Of a stretch of 9,350 bases of DNA, positions 1-6,904 are shown piece after piece. Numbering within the stretch: the first letter of the stretch is position 1; each line of letters begins with the position of its first letter. The DNA is from a candidate division WWE3 bacterium CG22_combo_CG10-13_8_21_14_all_39_12. Lineage in GTDB: Bacteria; Patescibacteriota; 4484-211; GCA-002791395. Position numbers and translations under genes: made by a program. The stretch is from assembly GCA_002771355.1 (NCBI GenBank), contig PCSU01000061.1, forward strand, positions 1 to 9,350, written 5' to 3'. The notes beneath the pieces were generated by a model. That model was not told where the DNA came from. It did no database searches and was given only the letters and a program-made list of their open reading frames with translations.

Positions 1-998
1 TGAACCTTCGTCTCAATAAAAACACCGGTTCATGGGATTACGAGTTACTAAGGGATTTCGATATTGAATTACTAATGGATATTGGTTTTGACGATAGTGA
101 TCTATCTCACATATGGGATGATCAACTTGGCGTTGAAGATGATACCTTCAACGTTCAGAATGAACTGAATCAAATAATAGAACCCAAGACAAAACGTGGA
201 GAAATATATCAACTTGGTACACATCGACTCATTTGTGGAGACGCTACTGACCACAAAACCATTCAGAAACTTTGTGGTGGTAAACAAGCAAGCATGGTCT
301 ATTGCGACCCTCCATACAATATTTCTCTCGACTATAACAAAGGGGTTGGCAACAAAAGTAACTACGGTGGCACAACTCAGGATCGAAAGAGCGCAACTGA
401 GTATAAAGCTTTCCTTACGAAAACGATTGAGAATGCTCTTCAACATGCATCGTCGGATACTCACCTGTTTTACTGGTGTGATGAAAAGAACATTGGGTTG
501 GTTCAGGAGATCTATAAAGAACTAGGAATCGAGAACAAACGGGTGTGTTTATGGATAAAAAACAACTTTAATGTTACGCCAAACGTTGCGTTCAATAAGG
601 TCTACGAACCGTGTGTTTATGGAACAATAGGCAGTCCCTATTTGGCAACAAACGTCACAAAATATCACGAAATACTTAATAAAGAGGTTGATAGTGGGAA
701 TCGAGCAATCGACGATATTATTGACTTATTTAATATCTGGCTGGTAAAAAGAATACCAACGCAAGACTACGAACATCCAACTGAAAAACCATCAACGCTT
801 CACGAAAAACCCTTGAAACGATGTACAAAACCAGGCGATATAGTACTCGATCTGTTCGGAGGCTCTGGATCAACGATGATGGCTTGTGAACAACTTAATC
901 GTGCCTGTTATATGGTTGAGATAGAACCGATCTTCTGTGATCTGATTATTCGTAGGTATCAGCAACTTACTGGAAAGGAGGCGGTACTGTGGACATAA
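1..998 (+). CDS. ParB-like/DNA N4/N6 methyltransferase, C-terminal part (5' cut by window edge)
   Basis: The reading frame is open to the left edge (first full codon at 3) and the gene begins upstream. An ATG at 75 is internal. The residues before it, starting NLRLNKNTG, match the end of the ParB-like nuclease domain that precedes the methylase in many phage proteins. Counting from the Met at 75, the AdoMet-dependent amino-methylase part has the GEIYQLGTHRLICGD entry motif (42-56), catalytic DPPY (78-81), HPTEKP (234-239) and AdoMet-binding FGGSGST (261-267). DPPY before the glycine motif is the beta-class order. The stretch at about 185-230 is a likely target-recognition segment. It probably methylates adenine or cytosine amino groups in phage or host DNA; the target is unknown. 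No restriction enzyme is seen. It overlaps the next gene by 10 bp. Confidence 0.88.
   Translation, partial: NLRLNKNTGSWDYELLRDFDIELLMDIGFDDSDLSHIWDDQLGVEDDTFNVQNELNQIIEPKTKRGEIYQLGTHRLICGDATDHKTIQKLCGGKQASMVYCDPPYNISLDYNKGVGNKSNYGGTTQDRKSATEYKAFLTKTIENALQHASSDTHLFYWCDEKNIGLVQEIYKELGIENKRVCLWIKNNFNVTPNVAFNKVYEPCVYGTIGSPYLATNVTKYHEILNKEVDSGNRAIDDIIDLFNIWLVKRIPTQDYEHPTEKPSTLHEKPLKRCTKPGDIVLDLFGGSGSTMMACEQLNRACYMVEIEPIFCDLIIRRYQQLTGKEAVLWT
974..981 (+). promoter_or_regulatory. Ribosome binding site of second methyltransferase, inside the upstream gene
   Basis: AAAGGAGG lies 7 nt before the GTG at 989. The same bases encode the Gly-Lys-Glu-Ala stretch near the end of the upstream methylase, so one sequence serves as both protein and ribosome binding site. 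It supports GTG 989 as the start. Confidence 0.8.
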
Positions 999-1732
999 AT
1001 ATAGGGGATATTTTCCAGCTTGGTGATCACTTGTTACTCTGTGGAGATTCGTTACAACAGGGTCAAGTTGAAAGGTTACTTAATGGTAAGTCAATCGATC
1101 TTGTTCTTACCGACCCTCCGTATGGTGTTGGGTATGTCGAGAACAAGTCGGGATTTGCAAAAATTAGCAACGACACCGTGATTGCAAACGATGAGGAGCA
1201 ATCGGAAGATGAGTATGCGATCTTCACCCAAGGATGGATTGGGTCGGTTCTTCCATATCTTAACGACAAGAATACGTTTTATATATTTAATTCCGACAAG
1301 ATGATTTTCGCCTTACGAGAGGGCATGCGACAAGCTGGAGTACGGTTTACACAAATACTTATTTGGATAAAGAACCATGCAGTAATTGGTCGGATGGATT
1401 ATCTTCCACAACATGAGTTTATAGCATACGGTTGGTTTGGCACTCACGAGTTCCACAAGAGTAAAGACAAGTCGATACTTTTTTATCCTAAACCAAACAA
1501 GAGCAAACTACATCCAACCATGAAACCGGTTGGATTACTGCGCCGATTAATTCTCAACAGTACGAAGGTTGGAGATGCTGTATACGATCCGTTCGAAGGA
1601 TCTGGATCAACACTTATTGCGTGTGAGCAGACAAAACGGAGATGTTTAACGATTGAGGTAGATCCAAAGTATTGTCAAACAATAATTGACCGGTTTAACA
1701 AATTAACCGATAAGGAGGTGAAAAGGTTGTAA
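989..1732 (+). CDS. DNA N4/N6 methyltransferase (D21-type, beta class)
   Basis: A 247-aa stand-alone amino-methyltransferase that would move a methyl group from AdoMet to adenine N6 or cytosine N4. Motifs: GDIFQLGDHLLLCGD (6-20), catalytic DPPY (42-45), HPTMKP (175-180) and the AdoMet loop FEGSGST (202-208), in beta-class order. The GTG start at 989 is chosen for its AAAGGAGG at 7 nt and because the protein then begins right at the conserved entry motif. It has no ParB-like domain. Its N-terminal entry motif and its C-terminus (LTDKEV) closely parallel those of the upstream methylase (LTGKEAV), suggesting the pair are diverged paralogues. It lies in the same operon as the terminase genes, so a role in marking phage DNA, for instance against host restriction, is reasonable inference. 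Specificity cannot be read from the sequence. Confidence 0.88.
   Translation: MDINIGDIFQLGDHLLLCGDSLQQGQVERLLNGKSIDLVLTDPPYGVGYVENKSGFAKISNDTVIANDEEQSEDEYAIFTQGWIGSVLPYLNDKNTFYIFNSDKMIFALREGMRQAGVRFTQILIWIKNHAVIGRMDYLPQHEFIAYGWFGTHEFHKSKDKSILFYPKPNKSKLHPTMKPVGLLRRLILNSTKVGDAVYDPFEGSGSTLIACEQTKRRCLTIEVDPKYCQTIIDRFNKLTDKEVKRL
1711..1721 (+). promoter_or_regulatory. Ribosome binding site of terminase small subunit, inside the second methylase
   Basis: TAAGGAGGTGA is a near-perfect anti-16S match. It encodes the Lys-Glu-Val codons near the end of the methylase. The distance from GGAGG to the ATG at 1735 is long (about 16 nt). A second, weaker AAAAGG at 1721-1726 lies 8 nt before that ATG. Confidence 0.65.
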
Positions 1733-1734
1733 TC

Positions 1735-2160
1735 ATGCCTAAACGTACAAAAGCAGTCGAAAAAAAGATAGAAACCAATAAAGAATTACTCATCGATCGG
1801 TTTCGAAAAACGCCTATTATCCAGGTTGCGTGTGAAAAGGTAGGTGTGGGCAGAGCAACTTACTATCGTTGGAAAAAAGAAGATCCTTTATTTGCCGAAG
1901 AAGCTGAAAACGCCATAGCTGAAGGTGTCGGACTAATAAACGATATGGCCGAGTCACAACTCATATCAGCGATCCGTGATAAACATATGACTGCAATCAT
2001 CTTTTGGTTAAAGAATCGACACGAAGCATATAAAACTCGAGTTGAGCTTTCAGCAATAAAACCAAACTGTGAAGAACTTACCCCTGAGCAACAAGAAACG
2101 GTATCAAAAGCGCTGGTCCTTGCAGGATTACTACCAGAACAAAATGAACCGCATGAATGA
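1735..2160 (+). CDS. Phage terminase small subunit (helix-turn-helix DNA-recognition protein)
   Basis: A 141-aa protein whose N-terminal third contains a helix-turn-helix at about residues 28-48 (PIIQVACEKVGVGRATYYRW). This is the pattern of phBC6A51-like small terminase subunits, followed by a helical, acidic region (50-100) where such proteins oligomerise. In phages this subunit recognises the packaging site on concatemeric DNA and hands it to the large subunit. The assignment rests on the HTH, the size and, above all, the position directly before a clear large terminase gene. The ATG at 1735 lies 2 nt after the methylase stop, and the stop (TGA) overlaps the start of the large subunit. An unrelated HTH regulator is the alternative, but the gene order makes that less likely. 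Confidence 0.8.
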   Translation: MPKRTKAVEKKIETNKELLIDRFRKTPIIQVACEKVGVGRATYYRWKKEDPLFAEEAENAIAEGVGLINDMAESQLISAIRDKHMTAIIFWLKNRHEAYKTRVELSAIKPNCEELTPEQQETVSKALVLAGLLPEQNEPHE

Positions 2161-3598
2161 CCCTGAAATATCCAAAATTTACACGGATAGGAGTGTACGT
2201 AAAGAGATTTGTAGAAGTAGTCATTACTGGTTCTTTACTGTTTACCTAAGTCAGAGTGGACACATGAAATACAAAACTGCTCTGTTTCAGAAAGAGATAT
2301 TTGAGATCACGGAGAATGATGCAGTTCGGAATTCGGTGATAGTCGCATTTCGAGGGTCTGCAAAATCAACAATAATCTCACTTTCTTATCCGATCTGGGC
2401 GATGATTGGTAGGCCTGAGAAGAAGTTTATAGTTATCCTTAGTCAAACCCAAAGCCTGAGTCGACAAATACTCGGCAATATAAAAAAAGAGCTTGAAACA
2501 AACGATTTGTTAGTAAACGATTTTGGACCATTCAGTGAAGATGATGCGGAATGGCGAGCGGGTGTATTGGTGATACCTAAGTTCAATACTCGTATTATGG
2601 CCCTTTCGGTGGGTGAAGGAATACGTGGTCTAAAACACGGAGCCATTCGACCTGATCTTATAATCTGTGATGATGTAGAAGACCTCCAGACGGTTAAAAC
2701 ACGAGAAGGTCGAGACAAGGTATATCAATGGCTTATGGGTGATGTAATTCCTGCAGGAGATGTCGACACGAAGTTGGTTGTGATCGGAAATCTACTTCAT
2801 GAGGACAGCTTAATGATGCGTCTTTGTGAAAACATTGAAGAAGGCAGCATGAATGGTGTATATCGACAGTATCCTTTGTTGGATGAAGATGACAATCCTC
2901 TATGGTCAGATAAGTTTAAGACACCTGAAGATATTCAGGTGCTTAGGCAGAAAACACCAGATGAAGCGTCATTTTCCCGAGAGTATTTGTTAACAATCAT
3001 TTCAGATAGCGAACGTGTAGTTCATCCAGAGTGGATACATTACTACGATGAATTATCAGAAACAAAATCGATCGCATTATCGGTAACAGGGATTGATTTA
3101 GCTATTTCCGAAAAAAGTAGTGCTGACTATACCGCAATGGTTTCTGCTCATGTGGTTGGGCATTACCAAGAAAGGATAATTTACATACTACCGAACCCTA
3201 TTAATGAAAAGATGTCATTCCCAAAAACTATTACAATGGCTAAAGAAGTATCTCAGGCGGTGGGTAATGGAATGAAAACTAAGATATACGTCGAAAGCGT
3301 CGGTTATCAAAAGTCACTTGCGCAACAACTCGTCGAGGAGGGTTATCCAGCAGAAGAAGTTCCGGTGCATGGAAAAGATAAACGTGAACGACTTTCATTG
3401 ACCACGCACCTTATCAAGTCTGGCCGAGTTTTGTTTCCAAGAAAAGGAGCCGAAAAACTAATCGAGCAGATAGTCGGATTTGGGGTCGAAAAACATGACG
3501 ATTTGGCGGATGCATTTAGTCTCCTTGTTAATACGGTTACTATAGATCCCCCCAGACGACCCGCAAGGGTATTTTCTAAAAAGCCACACGGTTGGTAA
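2153..3598 (+). CDS. Phage terminase large subunit (ATPase and nuclease)
   Basis: The motor that pumps DNA into the procapsid and cuts it. Numbered from ATG 2153 (481 aa), the N-terminal ATPase has a Walker A-like FRGSAKST (66-73), Walker B with catalytic acid LIICDDVED (169-177) and a coupling motif VVIGNLLHED (209-218). The C-terminal RNase H-like nuclease shows its acidic residues in GIDLA (D315), YVES (E381) and HDDLADAF (D449, D450, D453). Length and domain order are normal and the gene looks intact. The frame extends upstream to 2069, but that start would overlap the small subunit by 92 bp. ATG 2153, in an ATGAATGA stop/start overlap, or ATG 2144 fits translational coupling better. There is no good Shine-Dalgarno. 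No portal gene follows. Confidence 0.92.
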   Translation: MNDPEISKIYTDRSVRKEICRSSHYWFFTVYLSQSGHMKYKTALFQKEIFEITENDAVRNSVIVAFRGSAKSTIISLSYPIWAMIGRPEKKFIVILSQTQSLSRQILGNIKKELETNDLLVNDFGPFSEDDAEWRAGVLVIPKFNTRIMALSVGEGIRGLKHGAIRPDLIICDDVEDLQTVKTREGRDKVYQWLMGDVIPAGDVDTKLVVIGNLLHEDSLMMRLCENIEEGSMNGVYRQYPLLDEDDNPLWSDKFKTPEDIQVLRQKTPDEASFSREYLLTIISDSERVVHPEWIHYYDELSETKSIALSVTGIDLAISEKSSADYTAMVSAHVVGHYQERIIYILPNPINEKMSFPKTITMAKEVSQAVGNGMKTKIYVESVGYQKSLAQQLVEEGYPAEEVPVHGKDKRERLSLTTHLIKSGRVLFPRKGAEKLIEQIVGFGVEKHDDLADAFSLLVNTVTIDPPRRPARVFSKKPHGW

Positions 3599-3605
3599 CT
3601 GCATC

Positions 3606-3642
3606 TGGAGTTTCTGTATTGTAGCGGTACAATCCTGCTCCA
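3606..3642 (+). promoter_or_regulatory. Interrupted palindrome before the recombinase: candidate att site, operator or promoter
   Basis: ATTGTA (3618-3623) and TACAAT (3628-3633) are perfect inverted repeats around GCGG. Extending to 3614-3637, 8 of 10 arm positions are symmetric. An outer pair, TGGAG (3606-3610) and CTCCA (3638-3642), ends one base before the ATG. TACAAT on either strand also resembles a -10 box. On the + strand it ends 9 nt before the ATG with no Shine-Dalgarno between. Serine integrases bind imperfect dyads of this kind close to their own gene, so an attachment site or autoregulatory operator is plausible. The dyad is seen; the function is inferred. Confidence 0.5.
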
Positions 3643-4926
3643 ATGGATACCGAAAGTATTAGTCCAATACCGTACTGTCTCTACGCACGCAAATCGAGTG
3701 AATCAGATGAACGACAAACCATGTCAATAGATTCACAGATCAAAGAGATGACAGAATTGGCAGTAAAAGAGGGTTTACAGATACGCGATATACGGAGTGA
3801 AAGCCATTCAGCAAAAGATTCTGGAATGCGACCTGTTTTCAGCCAGATTATTACTGATATTAGGCGATCTGAATTTGAAGGAATTCTTACGTGGGCACCA
3901 GATAGACTCAGTAGAAACGCTGGAGATTTGGGTCAACTCGTTGATTTAATGGATCAGGGGAAGCTGAGACAAATTCGCACTTACTCACAAACCTTCACCA
4001 ACGACCCCGCTCAAAAATTTCTTCTTATGATTCTTTGTAGTCAAGCAAAACTTGAGAATGACCAGAAGGGTGTCAATGTTAAACGTGGTATTCGAGCAAA
4101 GTGTGAGATGGGCTGGAGACCCGGACCAGCTCCGATAGGATACATGAACATATCGCAAGCTGGAGTCAAAAAGATCATTCCAGACCCAGAAAGAGCACCG
4201 TTGATAAAAGAGATCTTTGAGTTGTTTGGAGAAGGATGTTGGCATGGTAGGGACCTTAAACAGACGATGGATAAGGCTGGTTTCACTACCCCAACTGGTA
4301 AACCAATTGCTCTGAGTGCAATCTACCGAATTCTTAAGAATCCCTTTTATTATGGAGAGTTTGAGTATCCAACAAGTACTGGGAGTCTGTATCAAGGATC
4401 GCATGAGCCATTAATTTCAAAGTATATATTCGAAAAAGTGCAAAAGAAAATGACGGTACCAGCCAAATCTAAATGGGGCAGTGTTGAACTTGATTACAAA
4501 AACATATTCCGATGTGGTGAATGTGGGTACCGAATTACTGGAGAGTTAAAAAATAGAAAGTTAAGAAATGGGCGTATTAGGAAACATATTTACTATCACT
4601 GTACCCGTACACCGTTTAAAAAATGCGGGCAACCATCAATAACTGAACAAGATCTAGAGACTGAAATACTCCGATTCATCAAAGAGAACCTTGGCGCATT
4701 AAAGGTAAGTGAAGAACTACAAGAATCAATCAGGAAATACGAACAACTACGAGATCATGTACTTGATAACAATGGGATCATTAGCTATGGGGAAGATTTG
4801 GATCTGGTTGGGTACGTAAAGCGAGTGGTTCGAAGTGGAAGTCGACAGGCGAAGCGAGAATTGATATATGGAATTTCACCAAGACCAGTGTTAGTAAAAC
4901 AGAAACTACTTGCCCATCCGACCTAA
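3643..4926 (+). CDS. Large serine recombinase (integrase)
   Basis: A 427-aa serine recombinase, expected to cut and exchange strands at short att sites via a 5'-phosphoserine intermediate. The resolvase domain (about 10-155) has the YxRxS catalytic motif YARKSS (14-19; likely nucleophile S18) and PDRLSRN (86-92) with the catalytic arginines. The 'Recombinase' domain spans about 160-270. A zinc ribbon follows, with ligands C291, C294, C320 and C328, then a short helical segment (about 335-372) and a conserved-looking tail. It is slightly short for the family, with a small coiled-coil region. ATG 3643 lies 44 bp after the terminase stop without a Shine-Dalgarno. The N-terminus resembles recombinases I associate with Patescibacteria (from memory). 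It ends overlapping the convergent HEPN gene by 4 bp. Confidence 0.92.
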   Translation: MDTESISPIPYCLYARKSSESDERQTMSIDSQIKEMTELAVKEGLQIRDIRSESHSAKDSGMRPVFSQIITDIRRSEFEGILTWAPDRLSRNAGDLGQLVDLMDQGKLRQIRTYSQTFTNDPAQKFLLMILCSQAKLENDQKGVNVKRGIRAKCEMGWRPGPAPIGYMNISQAGVKKIIPDPERAPLIKEIFELFGEGCWHGRDLKQTMDKAGFTTPTGKPIALSAIYRILKNPFYYGEFEYPTSTGSLYQGSHEPLISKYIFEKVQKKMTVPAKSKWGSVELDYKNIFRCGECGYRITGELKNRKLRNGRIRKHIYYHCTRTPFKKCGQPSITEQDLETEILRFIKENLGALKVSEELQESIRKYEQLRDHVLDNNGIISYGEDLDLVGYVKRVVRSGSRQAKRELIYGISPRPVLVKQKLLAHPT

Positions 4927-6017
4927 GAATCAGTTGATATCCTTGAGAGACGTCTTCCGATACTACTGTCATGATAAGCGAAGTAACTATATGGGCCATT
5001 TTCAGTATCTACACAATCCCAAGTCAAATCGTCATTAAAATAGTTCTTTCCGATTTTTTCGTTAAGGAGTTTCTTCACAAACAATACAAAAAACTTGGGA
5101 GCAATATCAAAGTGACTATATTTATTTCTAAACATGAAATCGGAAGGTTTTACTTTTGCTCCGTGGATTATTTTATTTCTGAGTGTATAAAACTTATCTG
5201 CCCACATTACCTTCACAGGTGCAACTTCCCATTCCCAACCAGGGGTTCGTCTCCTTATTGAAGTATATCTAATCTTTTGTTTACTGCCTATACAAGTAAG
5301 CGTTCTTGTAATTTCTTTAAATTCCTTCCTTTGACCTGATTCAGGCAGGTTAAGTAACACCTCAAAAGAAGTACACATCAATAAGGCGCGTGCATTAATG
5401 CTTAGATGTGGATTATTAAAGTATGCCTCAAACATTAAATCAGTAGCTCTCATGATCCTTTTTACAAAAGTTATGTTACTTTTCTTAACATCTAATAGTT
5501 TAGTTAGCAATTCCCCATCAAGACTAAACCTCAAGGGCTCTGGAACAAACGGTGGTGCATGAAATTTCAATTCTCCAAGCTTATATCCACCATCTAACTT
5601 TCGGATAATAAATCCGTTTTGTTGCGAGATAGACATAGATTTAGGGTTGAAGTTCTGAATAGCAAATGTAAAATTTTCAGATGTCGCAACCCAGTGACCA
5701 CTATTTTCTCCATCTAGATTTACGTTATTTCTTGACAAAAAGCCTAAAAACATAATTAACCTAACTTCGTCAACTAATCTAAACTCATCGTCGTTAAACT
5801 CCCGGAAATCTGTTTTTCCTATACTGAGAACGCCAATATCACCGAGTGGTTTTTCGTTTTGTACATTCGATTGAAGTAATTTACCAATGTGGTCTCTTAA
5901 ATCTGTATCCTTGATGTAATCTCTACCGACTCGGTCAAAGTTCCATACCTTAACATCTCCGAAAGAAACTTCATCCCGATCAATTAAGTGTAAGTAGGGG
6001 AAATATACGATTTGCAT
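4923..6017 (-). CDS. Apea-like HEPN-domain protein, candidate defence RNase
   Basis: A 364-aa protein. The C-terminal part (about 185-320) reads as an Apea-type HEPN domain: a helix with NARALLMCTSFEVLLNLP (208-225), then LRNKIIHG (279-286), which carries the Rx4H motif (R280, N281, H285) that forms the RNase site in many HEPN toxins. The N-terminal 180 residues, with WNFDR, ISQQNGFIIRK and similar stretches, are not recognised and could be a sensor. No signal peptide or membrane segment is seen. Sampled lines are 27-40% GC against 40-48% in the recombinase, suggesting separate acquisition. It converges on the recombinase with a 4-bp stop overlap (TAG/TAA). Known Apea-like proteins often sit in mobile or defence loci, but activity and targets here are inference. 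The start has only a weak AGGTGA at about 13 nt. Confidence 0.7.
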   Translation of the reverse strand: MQIVYFPYLHLIDRDEVSFGDVKVWNFDRVGRDYIKDTDLRDHIGKLLQSNVQNEKPLGDIGVLSIGKTDFREFNDDEFRLVDEVRLIMFLGFLSRNNVNLDGENSGHWVATSENFTFAIQNFNPKSMSISQQNGFIIRKLDGGYKLGELKFHAPPFVPEPLRFSLDGELLTKLLDVKKSNITFVKRIMRATDLMFEAYFNNPHLSINARALLMCTSFEVLLNLPESGQRKEFKEITRTLTCIGSKQKIRYTSIRRRTPGWEWEVAPVKVMWADKFYTLRNKIIHGAKVKPSDFMFRNKYSHFDIAPKFFVLFVKKLLNEKIGKNYFNDDLTWDCVDTENGPYSYFAYHDSSIGRRLSRISTDS

Positions 6018-6024
6018 ACATAAT

Positions 6025-6033
6025 AAGATATCA
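6025..6033 (-). promoter_or_regulatory. Possible extended -10 of the HEPN gene
   Basis: On the - strand TGA+TATCTT (four of six -10 matches plus the TGn extension) ends 7 nt before the ATG. This geometry would put the transcript start at or one base before the start codon. No clear -35 is seen. The match is weak on its own but agrees with better examples at 6317 and 7337. Confidence 0.3.
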
Positions 6034-6078
6034 CCTATACACCAGGCTGAACCTTTGGAACCAAAACCACACCTTACC

Positions 6079-6109
6079 TAATATTGGCGGTTTTTCGGAA
6101 ATAATATTG
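6079..6109. repeat. Short direct repeat TAATATTG x2
   Basis: TAATATTG occurs at 6079-6086 and 6102-6109, 23 bp apart, in the 165-bp gap between the HEPN gene and the tRNA. It is upstream of the HEPN gene and could be a regulator binding pair. The AT-rich context makes chance quite possible. Nothing else clear was seen in the gap. Confidence 0.25.
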
Positions 6110-6182
6110 CAAGCCACAAAGGGCTAAATAGGAAGTTTTTTCGAGTTGTTTTCTCTAGGCTGAAACGGTGAGCATCCTCATT

Positions 6183-6256
6183 TGGTTGGGAGACAGGGAT
6201 TCGAACCCCAATTGTGCGGACCAGAACCGCAAGTCCTACCATTAGACGATCTCCCA
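6183..6256 (-). tRNA. tRNA-Gln (anticodon CUG), CCA encoded
   Basis: The - strand folds into a full 74-nt cloverleaf. The acceptor is TGGGAGA/TCTCCCA and the D arm is GTCT/GGAC with a 7-nt loop AATGGTA. The anticodon arm is TGCGG/CCGCA with loop TTCTGGT, giving anticodon CTG for codon CAG. The variable loop is 4 nt. The T arm is TGGGG/CCCTG (two wobble pairs) around TTCGAAT. Discriminator A and an encoded CCA follow at 6183-6185. U1-A72 is typical of bacterial tRNA-Gln. It lies between the prophage-like region and the host genes. tRNA genes are frequent integration targets, but no second copy of its 3' end was seen in the window. Confidence 0.95.
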
Positions 6257-6267
6257 ACAATGGAGAT

Positions 6268-6276
6268 ATTGTAACA
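6268..6276 (-). promoter_or_regulatory. Extended -10 promoter of tRNA-Gln
   Basis: On the - strand TGT+TACAAT (TGn extended -10, five of six consensus matches) ends 11 nt before the tRNA 5' end, predicting a leader of about 5 nt. No good -35 is seen. It is divergent from the promoter at 6317-6325. Confidence 0.55.
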
Positions 6277-6316
6277 TTCATTAAAAAGATTTTGCCGTAT
6301 TCATGTACCAATTTTT

Positions 6317-6325
6317 TGCTATAAT
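6317..6325 (+). promoter_or_regulatory. Extended -10 promoter, predicted leaderless
   Basis: TGC+TATAAT is a perfect -10 with the TGn extension. It ends 6 nt before GTG 6332, so transcription starting at the usual distance would begin at the G of the start codon. A TTGCCG at 6292-6297 is too far away (22-bp spacer) to be a normal -35. There is no room for a Shine-Dalgarno. Confidence 0.65.
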
Positions 6326-6331
6326 ACATAT

Positions 6332-6898
6332 GTGACTAAACTTGTATTCATCACGCACCCGTCTGTTGAGATTGATGAATTTACCCCCATTGACCAGTGG
6401 AATTTATCTGAAGAAGGTATAGAACAAGCACAACGGTTATCCTCGCTACAAGAGTTAAGTAAATTTGACACATTGTATTCAAGTCCTGAACCAAAATCAG
6501 TTACAGTTGCATTGATGCTTTCAGATTATTACCATAAACTTCTACCGATTGATCATAAAGTTGTGGGATTAAAAGAAATACATGGTCGAAGATTTATTCC
6601 TCCAGAAATTTTTAAAGAAGCAACAAAGATGTGGTTTGATAATCCGACACAAAATCCAAACGGATGGGAATCACTTAAAGAGGCACAAAAACGCATTGTT
6701 TTTACTATAGAAAACATTATGTCAAAAGAAAAAGACAATACGGTCGTTATTGTTGGCCACGGTGGAACTGGAACATTATTAAAGTGTAGTATTAAAAAAG
6801 TTAAACCAGTAATCGAGGAAGATCAGTCATCACAAGGGAGTTATTTTGTTGCAGATTGGGACACAAGGTCTCTGGTTAAGGATTGGCAACAGTACTAA
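6332..6898 (+). CDS. Histidine phosphatase superfamily protein (THP variant)
   Basis: A 188-aa member of the phosphoglycerate mutase-like histidine phosphatases. The family's first RHG motif is here ITHPS (7-11), with H9 as the expected phospho-accepting histidine. A known branch has ITHPE at this point, and the rest follows that branch: W-LSEEG (23-29), YSSPEPKS (49-56) in place of the usual S-R-A, GWESLKEAQ-RI (111-122), VIVGHGGTGTLL (139-150) with the second catalytic H143, and a terminal DWDTRSLVKDW. The substrate is unknown; a soluble phosphatase of small molecules or proteins is expected. The GTG at 6332 is the only start consistent with the N-terminal beta strand and sits just after a TATAAT. 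The next gene begins 6 nt after its stop, so the two are probably co-transcribed. Confidence 0.85.
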   Translation: MTKLVFITHPSVEIDEFTPIDQWNLSEEGIEQAQRLSSLQELSKFDTLYSSPEPKSVTVALMLSDYYHKLLPIDHKVVGLKEIHGRRFIPPEIFKEATKMWFDNPTQNPNGWESLKEAQKRIVFTIENIMSKEKDNTVVIVGHGGTGTLLKCSIKKVKPVIEEDQSSQGSYFVADWDTRSLVKDWQQY

Positions 6899-6904
6899 TT
6901 ATTC

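Larger units (their letters stand above)
1..4926 (+). mobile_element. Prophage-like element, one end (MTases, terminase, integrase)
   Basis: A co-directional cassette of two DNA methyltransferases, terminase small and large subunits and a large serine recombinase marks this as part of an integrated phage or phage satellite. The genes overlap or are separated by at most 44 bp. Terminase is normally followed by portal, protease and capsid genes. Here it is followed by the recombinase, which fits a circular phage map opened at an attachment site beside the integrase, so that structural genes would lie at the other end of the prophage, outside the window. The left end is not in the window. The right end is uncertain: it could be at the palindrome before the recombinase, just after the recombinase, or beyond the HEPN gene. 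No duplicated att core was found by eye. Confidence 0.7.

Noticed and set aside
2069..2152. Upstream extension of the terminase large subunit to the ATG at 2069
   Set aside because: It would overlap the small subunit gene by 92 bp without a ribosome binding site. The ATGAATGA overlap at 2153 is a better start.
3085..3093. ACAGGGATT shared between the terminase large subunit gene and the T-arm side of tRNA-Gln (6194-6200 region)
   Set aside because: Nine bases inside a conserved coding motif (TGIDL) is within chance and too short for a tRNA-type att core.
4971..5261. Open frame on the + strand inside the HEPN gene, and similar frames inside other genes
   Set aside because: No ribosome binding site and no recognisable protein pattern. 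The opposite strand carries a longer gene with a clear domain.
6113..6146. AGCC/GGCT stem followed by TTTTTT on the + strand as a terminator
   Set aside because: The stem is only 4 bp and is separated from the T-run by about 10 bases. It also lies on the strand opposite to both adjacent genes.
6268..6273. ATTGTA near the tRNA matching one arm of the recombinase dyad, as a possible second att site
   Set aside because: It is explained as the TACAAT -10 box of the tRNA on the - strand, and the flanks do not match the dyad beyond TATTGTA.
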